Shown in pieces: positions 1 to 5,354 of a stretch of DNA of 5,702 nt. This DNA is from CAYMJV01 sp964390545 (lineage in GTDB: Bacteria > Desulfobacterota > BSN033 > UBA1163). The position numbers were made by a program, and so were the translations under genes. The first letter of the stretch is position 1. Each line of letters begins with the position of its first letter. The stretch lies in the NCBI GenBank assembly GCA_964390545.1, contig CAYMJV010000116.1, forward strand, positions 1 to 5,702. Direction: 5' to 3'. The notes below the pieces were generated by a model, which did not search any database, was not told the DNA's origin, and saw only the letters and a program-made list of their open reading frames with translations.

Positions 1-158
1 CTGAAAAGTGCACCGGCTGTGGAGCCTGTGTCAGAGTCTGTCCCGTTGATGCGATTACGGGAGAAAAGAAAAAACCCCATCAGTTGGATCAACACAAGTG
101 TGTGAAGTGCCGGGCTTGCTATGAGGCCTGCAAGTTTGATGCAGTAGTTATAGAATAA
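1..158 (+). CDS. C-terminal end of a NuoF/HydB-like NADH-binding subunit, 5' partial
   Basis: Only the last 51 codons are in the window; the reading frame begins at base 3 and ends at TAA 156-158. The visible peptide is a two-cluster ferredoxin domain. It has one CxxCxxCxxxC motif (EKCTGCGACVRVCP), a linker with PHQLDQ, and a second motif (KCVKCRACYEACKFDAV). This spacing and the terminal KCxxCxxCYxxCKFDA pattern are typical of the C-terminal extension of NuoF-like subunits of NAD-linked hydrogenases, formate dehydrogenases and bifurcating enzymes (HydB/HndC type). Those subunits carry FMN and NADH sites further upstream. The FMN/NADH domain itself is outside the window, so the assignment rests on the tail plus the next gene, which is the usual HoxU/NuoG-like partner. 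Another 2x[4Fe-4S] protein is possible. Confidence 0.7.
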   Translation, partial: EKCTGCGACVRVCPVDAITGEKKKPHQLDQHKCVKCRACYEACKFDAVVIE

Positions 159-201
159 TCCCCCCTTACCCCCCTTTAGAAAAGGGGGGCATAGGGGGAT
201 T
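157..201. repeat. C/G-rich interrupted palindrome (REP-like element)
   Basis: A strong inverted repeat fills the gap between the first two genes. The inner stem is 9 bp (169-177 with 181-189) around a 3-base AGA loop. An asymmetric internal loop follows (167-168 against 190-192), then an outer stem of 6 bp (161-166 with 193-198). With C160 bulged out, bases 157-159 can pair with 199-201. The left edge overlaps the TAA stop of the upstream gene and the right edge lies two bases before the next ribosome binding site. From memory, similar C-run/G-run palindromes are interspersed in many deltaproteobacterial and related genomes; copy number cannot be seen here. It could act as an mRNA hairpin that stabilises or attenuates the transcript. 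No clean U-tract follows directly, so I do not call it a terminator. Confidence 0.75.
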
Positions 202-202
202 T

Positions 203-208
203 GAAGGA
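203..208 (+). promoter_or_regulatory. Ribosome binding site deciding the start of the second gene
   Basis: GAAGGA at 203-208 is a good Shine-Dalgarno match, seven bases before ATG 216. The same open frame extends to a TTG at 201, but that start would lie on top of this site and the palindrome. ATG 216 also gives the expected N-terminus MVTLTINGKK of the [2Fe-2S] ferredoxin fold. Confidence 0.75.
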
Positions 209-215
209 ATTTTTT

Positions 216-1502
216 ATGGTTACCCTGACCATTAACGGCAAGAAAGTGAAGGCCAAAGGGAATACGTCTCTTTTGCAAATTGCACGGAAGATGTCCATTC
301 CCATTCCGACGCTCTGTTACCATCCGGACCTTTCACCCCATGGATCCTGCAGGCTCTGCACGGTAGAGATTTCAAAAAATGGAAAATCCCGCATGGTGAC
401 GGCCTGTAACTACCCTGCCCAGGATGGAATCCATGTGGAAACTCATTCGAAAAGGGTCCTGCAGGCACGGCGCGTATTGGTGGAGCTCCTTTTGGCCCGT
501 TGTCCCAATGCCCCTTTCCTTAAGAAATTTGCTGAAGAGCTTGGAGTCAAGACCAGTCCCTTCAGCACAAAAGTATCGGAAAACGATTGTATCTTGTGTG
601 GTCTCTGCGTCCGTACCTGCCATGAGCTGGTGGGAGCCAATGCGATTGGCTTCTCCATGAGGGGAACCCAGAAAAAGATTGGAACCCCTTTCGAGGTCGA
701 TTCGGAAAGGTGTATGGCCTGCGGAGCTTGCGAGTATATCTGCCCTACAGGGGCCATCAAAATGGAAATGGACCGCATCAGGAAAATCAGAACCTCCGAC
801 ACGGGAACTCTCCGTCATTGCCGTTATATGCGCATGGGCGTGATCGACTTCATGGTCTGCTCAAACGGCTTTGAATGCTGGCGGTGTGAGGTCGATCAGA
901 TGATGGAGGACCGATTCGGAACCCATCCCATCTTTGCTCTCAAGCCCGCCAAGGAAAAAGATCCTCTTCCAATGAACGGGTTCACCTTCTGCCCCGAGCT
1001 CTTTTATGGTGAAGGGCATGTCTGGGCAAAAGCATCAGATCAGTGGATCAGATTGGGGCTTGACGAGATGGCATCCCTTCTCACCCTGAGGGCAGATGGC
1101 CTCCATCTTCCTCCTGTCGGTAGCCCGATACGGGAGAAAGAAGCTCTTGCAGAGATTTCTGCCTCTGGAAAGAAAGCAAAGATTCTTTCACCTCTATCTG
1201 GGATTGTCTCTGCCATCAACCATGAAGTCGTGGAGAACCCCTCTCTCGTCTGGAGAGATCCCTACCGCCGAGGCTGGCTCATCCTCCTAACGCCTGATCA
1301 TCCAGAAGAAATCTCAAACCTTCTTTCAGGTTCCAAAGCGAAGGAGTGGTATTCGAAACAGACCTTGAACCTATTCAATCATCTCGTGAAATGGGCTCCC
1401 AATCCTTCTCCAAAAGGAGACCTTTTAGACAATTCATCTATTCGGGAAATCCTCCGGGGGAAGTGGGAGAAACTGGCAAAGATCCTATTGGAGCGTGAAT
1501 AA
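216..1502 (+). CDS. HoxU/NuoG-like iron-sulfur protein fused to a GcvH-like (H protein) domain
   Basis: A 428-residue protein, probably an electron-transfer subunit linking the NuoF-like subunit to the 2-oxoacid oxidoreductase. Residues 1-75 form a [2Fe-2S] ferredoxin domain with C34, C45, C48 and C64. Residues 77-110 correspond to the His-Cys3 cluster region of NuoG, but the Cys ligands are missing (LLLARCPNAPF). Two [4Fe-4S] motifs follow: C125/C128/C131/C135 and C166/C169/C172/C176. A further motif, C202-x12-C215-x5-C221-x2-C224, could bind a metal. Residues about 259-360 resemble glycine cleavage H protein: an FYGEGHVW start, LPPVG at 298-302, SPLSGIVSAIN at 325-335 and DPYRRGW at 348-354. 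Counting back from the SG pair, the usual lipoyl-lysine position falls on G318 beside K319, so lipoylation is uncertain. The tail 361-428 is unassigned. The gene lies 57 bases after the upstream stop and 2 bases before the next start, so it is probably in the same operon. The domain calls are good; the partner assignment is inference. Confidence 0.85.
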   Translation: MVTLTINGKKVKAKGNTSLLQIARKMSIPIPTLCYHPDLSPHGSCRLCTVEISKNGKSRMVTACNYPAQDGIHVETHSKRVLQARRVLVELLLARCPNAPFLKKFAEELGVKTSPFSTKVSENDCILCGLCVRTCHELVGANAIGFSMRGTQKKIGTPFEVDSERCMACGACEYICPTGAIKMEMDRIRKIRTSDTGTLRHCRYMRMGVIDFMVCSNGFECWRCEVDQMMEDRFGTHPIFALKPAKEKDPLPMNGFTFCPELFYGEGHVWAKASDQWIRLGLDEMASLLTLRADGLHLPPVGSPIREKEALAEISASGKKAKILSPLSGIVSAINHEVVENPSLVWRDPYRRGWLILLTPDHPEEISNLLSGSKAKEWYSKQTLNLFNHLVKWAPNPSPKGDLLDNSSIREILRGKWEKLAKILLERE

Positions 1503-1504
1503 CG

Positions 1505-1848
1505 ATGTCAGAGGAGAAAACAAGGATTGTTTTGGGAAACGAAGCGATTGCCAGGGGGCTCGTCGAGAGTGGATGCCAATTCATTGCCTCCTATCCGGGG
1601 ACTCCGAGTTCAGAGATTTTACCGGCTGTCGCCCGATTCAAGAAAGAGAACAATCTTGATATTTATATCGAGTGGTCCACGAATGAAAAGGTGGCCTTTG
1701 AAAATGCCCTGGTCGCTTCCTATACTGGGAAGCGAGCAGCCGTCTCCATGAAGCAGGTGGGGCTCAATGTGGCGACCGACCCGCTCATGAGCGCTGCCTA
1801 TATCGGAACGATCGGAGGTTTCGTGATCATCAGTTGCGACGATCCCGG
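1505..1848 (+). CDS. iorA: Fragment 1 of 3 as assembled: IorA N-terminal pyrimidine-binding domain
   Basis: This is the part of the fusion gene before the first N run, 114 complete codons plus two bases. It contains the conserved IorA start: GNEAIARGLVESG, the YPGTPSSEIL motif, EWSTNEKVAFENA, which carries the acidic residues expected in the TPP pyrimidine domain, and MKQVGLNVATDPLMSAAYIG. The last 55 bases (1794-1848) recur exactly after the gap, so nothing seems to be missing. The open frame read on through the Ns (to 1981) is an artefact. Confidence 0.85.
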
Positions 1849-4800
1849 NNNNNNNNNNNNNNNNNNNNNNNNNNNNNNNNNNNNNNNNNNNNNNNNNNNN
1901 NNNNNNNNNNNNNNNNNNNNNNNNNNNNNNNNNNNNNNNNNNNNNNNNCTGCCTATATCGGAACGATCGGAGGTTTCGTGATCATCAGTTGCGACGATCC
2001 CGGGCCTCATTCTTCACAGACGGAACAGGATACGCGGTTCATGGCCATGTTCGCCAAGATTCCCGTCCTTGATCCAGCCAGCCCGAGGGATGCTCAGAAG
2101 ATGCTTCCCATTGCTTTTGAACTGTCAGAAAAATATCAGATCCCCATCCTCTTCCGCCCTGTCATGAGAGTCTCTCATGCTCAACAGAGCATTCTCTTCA
2201 ATCCCATACCCAAAATGGATCGAAAGGCCAATTTCCAACGAAACCCTCAGCGGTGGAGTGCCACACCGAGGTTCCGATTCATCCTCCATAAACAGCTCAA
2301 CATGAAACTCAAAGAAATTACGAGAGAGTTCAATGCCATGACCTCTCTCAATTTTGTCGAAAACGATCAGGAGAAGGCTGTCTTGGGAGTCATCGCTGGA
2401 GGAATCGGCTACGCCATCGTTCGAGATATCCTTCCGGAACTTGGCTTGCAGGAAGGCATTCCTATCTTCAAGATTGGGACGCCCTACCCCCTTCCCACCG
2501 AAATCGTGGAAGGCTTCGTCCAGAAATGTGACCATGTCCTGATCCTTGAAGAAACCGAACCGGTCATTGAACTTCAAATCCGGGACAAGTCAAAAATCAT
2601 CGGACGGTTGGACGGACCCGTGCCGAATGAAGGAGAGATGCTTCCTGAAGTGATCACACAGATTCTTTTCGACCTTTGCAGGAAGTACTCCATTCCTGTT
2701 AGGGAACCCTCCTCTACCCTTCCCTTAGAAAAGATGGTGACCTCCCTTGGTTTGCCCATTCGGCGACCCACCTTATGCTCAGGTTGCCCTCACCGGTCAT
2801 CCTTCTTTGCCCTTAAGAGGGCTTTTCCGAACGGGATCTTCCCAAGCGATATTGGATGCTACACACTGGGAATGAACATGGATTCCGTGGATACGTGCCA
2901 TGACATGGGAGCGGCCATCACCTTTTCCAGCGGTCTCTATCAGGCTTATCACCAGGATGGCAAAGAGGTTCCCATCATCGCCACCATTGGAGACTCAACC
3001 TTTTTCCACTCGGGGGCGCCGGGACTTCTAAATGCCGTCTATAACGGATCGCGATTCGTTCTCATCATCCTCGACAATTCCATAACGGCTATGACGGGGA
3101 TGCAGCCGACTCCCGAATCCGGAATCACGGCGGATGGACATCCTGGCCAGGCCCTCTCCCTGGAAAAACTGATCCAGGGATGTGGCGTGAAATATCTAAA
3201 GGTGATCAATCCTTATGACATCAAAGCCATGATTCGGGAGGTCCGAAAGGCTTATCAACATACGCGGAAGGACGAAGGGGGAATGGCCGTCATCATTGCT
3301 CGCTATCCTTGCATCACCAATCAGAAAGAGCAGTTAAAGGTCAATCCGATCAAGATCGATGCCCGTCACATCCCCCCAGCCGAGAAGGACCTCCCTCAGA
3401 TGAAAAGTGGGGCCATCCCTCTATCTCTTTTGCCAGTGTACAAAGATAAGATTGCTCCCTGTACGGCCTCCTGTCCTATTCAGGTGGATGCTCGAGGCTA
3501 CATTGCTCTCATTTCGAAGGGGAAATTTGATGAGGCTCTGGCCCTTGTTCGTCAAAAGAACCCATTCCCTGGGATGACAGGCAGGCTCTGTGCCCGACCC
3601 TGCGAAAAGATATGTCGTAGAGGAGATGTGGACCAGCCCATCGCCATCGACCTGTTGAAACGTTTTCTCGCCGACACAGAAAAGGCTCCTTCCATGGACC
3701 TCGCGCCAGGTCCTGAAAAAAAGGAAAAGGTGGCTATTGTAGGCTCTGGCCCCACAGGTCTGATGGCAGCCTATGAGTTGAGACGATACGGTTATCCGGT
3801 AACCCTCTTTGAAGCCCTTCCCGTTGTTGGTGGGACCATGGCTGTAGGGACGGGCCGTTTCCGACTGCCAGAGGAGGTTCTGAATCGAGAGATCGGCATC
3901 GTTGAAAAACTTGGAGCCAAGTTCGAGTTGAATAAACGGATTGGTGACAACATTTCTCTCAATGACCTGAGAAAGAAGGGTTTCAAGGCCATCTTTCTCG
4001 CCATCGGAGCTCATAAGGCCAATCCTCCGAATCTTCCAGGTCATGAAGCTAAGGNNNNNNNNNNNNNNNNNNNNNNNNNNNNNNNNNNNNNNNNNNNNNN
4101 NNNNNNNNNNNNNNNNNNNNNNNNNNNNNNNNNNNNNNNNNNNNNNNNNNNNNNGCCATCGGAGCTCATAAGGCCAATCCTCCGAATCTTCCAGGTCATG
4201 AAGCTAAGGGGGTTATGGATTCCTTGACCTTCTTGAAGAAAGTCGCGATGAATCGGAAAGTCCCTGCTCCTTCCAGGCTCGTTGTCGTAGGAGGAAATGA
4301 TCGGGCCCTGGATGTAGCGCGAACAGCCCTGAGACTCGGGGCAAAAGAAGTGGCAGTCCTATTCAGCCGTTCTCAAAAAGAGATGCCCGCCGAGACATCA
4401 GAAATCAGAGAGGCGGAAAGAGAAGGTGTAACCTTTGAGTACTATTCTGTTCCCACGAAGATTCTCACCTCCGGTCGCAAAGCAACAGGGATTTCTCTTA
4501 AGAAGGCCGTTCTCAGTGCTCCCACGAGCCTTGGAAGGAGAAGAGTGCTCTCCGTAGAGGGTTCCGAAAAAAAGTTAAAGGCCGATTTGATCATTACTTC
4601 ACCTACCTATATACCAGACCTCAAACCATTTAACGATTCTGTCCCTCAGACGGCCTGGAAGACCATCCTGATTGATCCTGTGACCTTAGCCACGCCGATT
4701 GAAGGCCTTTTTGCAGGAGGAGATGCGGTCACCGGCCCTAAGAATTTTATCGAGGGGCTTGCAGCAGGAAGAAAGGCAGCTCTCTCCATCCATCGCTATC

Positions 4801-5339
4801 TGAATGGAGTAGATCTCAGGACCAATAGGGAACCGGAGGGGGTCTCCACAGAATTGGTCTCCGTGAATATCGAAATGGTGGAGCCGAAACCGAGGATAGA
4901 GGAACCCGGTCTTCCCATCCAATCGAGGAAGAGTCATTTTGAAGAGGTTCATCAGTTGCCGGATCAGGAGGCAATCCTCGCAGAGGCTAAGAGATGCCTT
5001 CACTGTGGAGCCTGTTATGATTGCGACACCTGTATGATCCAGTGTCCAGAGGGGGCCATCACCAAGACAGAAAGTGGCTACGTTATCAATTATGAAAAGT
5101 GCACAGGGTGTCGCGTCTGTGTCAAAGAATGCCCGACATCAGCCATCGAAATGCCAGCCCTGGGTGCCTGCATTGCCTGCGGGTACTGTTTCAAACGGTT
5201 CGAGTGTCCCTCGATGACAAGAGGAGAAGATGGACGTCTTAAGATCGACCGATTAACCTGTGTGGACTGCGGCCTCTGCACCATCGCCTGCGGCCAGGAG
5301 GCGATCTTTCCCGTGCAAGCCGGCAAGGGAAAACCATAA
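1505..5339 (+). CDS. iorA: IorA-GltD-ferredoxin fusion: indolepyruvate oxidoreductase alpha subunit with a built-in FAD/NAD(P)H module (reconstructed across two gaps)
   Basis: As assembled, the frame breaks at both N runs. Removing one copy of each flanking 55-bp duplicate plus the Ns (155 bases each) joins all three pieces in frame as 1174 residues. Numbering below is for that product. Residues 1-590 are IorA: YPGTPSSEIL at 30-39, CSGCPHR at 373-379, and the TPP/metal region GDSTFFH at 444-450 to LDNSITAMTG at 471-480. Residues about 595-1000 are GltD-like: N-terminal cysteines C601, C605, C644, C648 and C652, FAD motif GSGPTG at 695-700, a second nucleotide-binding fold at 822-855 and C-terminal FAD motif FAGGDAVTGP at 966-975. 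Residues 1061-1159 carry four [4Fe-4S] motifs. Expected reaction: 2-oxoacid + CoA to acyl-CoA + CO2, with electrons to ferredoxin and/or NAD(P)+. ATG 1505 follows the previous stop by two bases, with GGAG at 1490-1493. Known IorA is roughly half this length. The substrate is not readable from sequence. Confidence 0.85.
1794..1848 (+). repeat. 55-bp assembly duplicate, left copy of gap 1
   Basis: These 55 bases, ending at the first N, are identical to 1949-2003 directly after the gap. The pattern is two overlapping contig ends that were joined with Ns rather than merged. Confidence 0.9.
1849..1948. other. Assembly gap 1 (100 N)
   Basis: Exactly 100 N, a common placeholder length, inside the iorA fusion gene. 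Deleting 155 bases (gap plus one duplicate) moves the downstream frame into register with the upstream one and gives the expected IorA sequence IISCDDPGPHSSQ. The true gap length is therefore probably zero. Confidence 0.95.
1949..2003 (+). repeat. 55-bp assembly duplicate, right copy of gap 1
   Basis: An exact copy of 1794-1848. It encodes the same peptide, AYIGTIGGFVIISCDDP, in a shifted window frame. Confidence 0.9.
1949..4054 (+). CDS. iorA: Fragment 2 of 3 as assembled: rest of IorA plus N-terminal part of the GltD-like module
   Basis: This piece lies between the two N runs and is read from 1951 (AYIGTIGG). It continues the first fragment with DDPGPHSSQTEQDTR, a typical IorA stretch. It then contains the whole central and C-terminal TPP domain, including GDSTFFHSGAPGLLNAVYNG at about 2989-3048. 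Around 3427 the protein leaves IorA homology and enters the GltD-like module without any stop: APCTASCP, then NPFPGMTGRLCARPCEKICRRGDVD, then the FAD-binding KVAIVGSGPTGLMAAYEL and FEALPVVGGTMAVG. No ATG with a ribosome binding site marks a separate gltD start at this junction. That supports a true fusion in the assembled, gap-free part of the sequence. Confidence 0.85.
4000..4054 (+). repeat. 55-bp assembly duplicate, left copy of gap 2
   Basis: The 55 bases before the second N run are identical to 4155-4209 after it. The length is the same as at gap 1, which points to a fixed k-mer overlap rather than biology. Confidence 0.9.
4055..4154. other. Assembly gap 2 (100 N)
   Basis: Exactly 100 N inside the GltD-like module. 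Collapsing the duplicate restores the frame HEAKGVMDSLTFL, which fits the usual region between the FAD and NAD(P)H folds of GltD-like proteins. No sequence is likely to be missing. Confidence 0.95.
4155..4209 (+). repeat. 55-bp assembly duplicate, right copy of gap 2
   Basis: An exact copy of 4000-4054, encoding the same peptide AIGAHKANPPNLPGHEAK. Confidence 0.9.
4155..5339 (+). CDS. iorA: Fragment 3 of 3 as assembled: C-terminal part of the GltD-like module and four [4Fe-4S] motifs
   Basis: Read from 4155 (AIGAHKANPP). The first 55 bases repeat the end of fragment 2. The piece holds the GltD second nucleotide fold (RLVVVGGNDRALDVARTALR, then FSRSQKEMPAE), the C-terminal FAD motif GLFAGGDAVTGP, and a linker rich in Glu and Pro. 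The cysteine-rich end follows: a six-Cys run C1061/1064/1067/1070/1073/1077; C1096/1099/1102/1106; C1119/1122/1125/1131; and C1149/1152/1155/1159. The last pair, with the CxxCxxCxxxxxCPSM spacing, resembles the ferredoxin domain that normally ends IorA. ATG 4215 is only an internal methionine (M801 of the fusion), not a start. Confidence 0.85.
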   Translation, partial: AIGAHKANPPNLPGHEAKGVMDSLTFLKKVAMNRKVPAPSRLVVVGGNDRALDVARTALRLGAKEVAVLFSRSQKEMPAETSEIREAEREGVTFEYYSVPTKILTSGRKATGISLKKAVLSAPTSLGRRRVLSVEGSEKKLKADLIITSPTYIPDLKPFNDSVPQTAWKTILIDPVTLATPIEGLFAGGDAVTGPKNFIEGLAAGRKAALSIHRYLNGVDLRTNREPEGVSTELVSVNIEMVEPKPRIEEPGLPIQSRKSHFEEVHQLPDQEAILAEAKRCLHCGACYDCDTCMIQCPEGAITKTESGYVINYEKCTGCRVCVKECPTSAIEMPALGACIACGYCFKRFECPSMTRGEDGRLKIDRLTCVDCGLCTIACGQEAIFPVQAGKGKP

Positions 5340-5354
5340 CTTAACGAGTTGCCC

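Noticed and set aside
160..198. Rho-independent terminator
   Set aside because: The hairpin is strong, but no U-tract follows it directly; the T run at 210-215 comes after the ribosome binding site, and the downstream gene seems to depend on the same transcript.
201..215. TTG start at 201 for the second gene
   Set aside because: It overlaps the palindrome and would place the ribosome binding site inside the gene; ATG 216 has GAAGGA at seven-base spacing and fits the family N-terminus.
372..818. 148-codon open frame on the minus strand
   Set aside because: It is antisense to the ferredoxin motifs of the second gene, and its composition shows no protein family features.
1834..1848. ATG at 1834 as the start of a long gene reading through the Ns
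   Set aside because: The frame exists only because of the 100-N placeholder; upstream of the gap it encodes an unrelated MRRSR peptide.
3421..4044. 207-codon open frame on the minus strand
   Set aside because: It is antisense to strongly conserved GltD-like coding sequence, has no recognisable motif, and is a codon-bias shadow.
4215..4217. ATG 4215 as start of a separate GltD/ferredoxin gene
   Set aside because: It lies in the middle of the GltD-like module and becomes internal M801 once the gap is collapsed.
5094..5134. DNA repeat between the first gene (3-43) and the end of the fusion gene
   Set aside because: The similarity is limited to the EKCTGC ferredoxin motif codons and is explained by shared protein motifs.
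1505..5339. iorA as a frameshifted pseudogene split in three frames
   Set aside because: All frame changes coincide with N runs flanked by exact 55-bp duplicates, and collapsing them restores one clean frame with family motifs across both joins.
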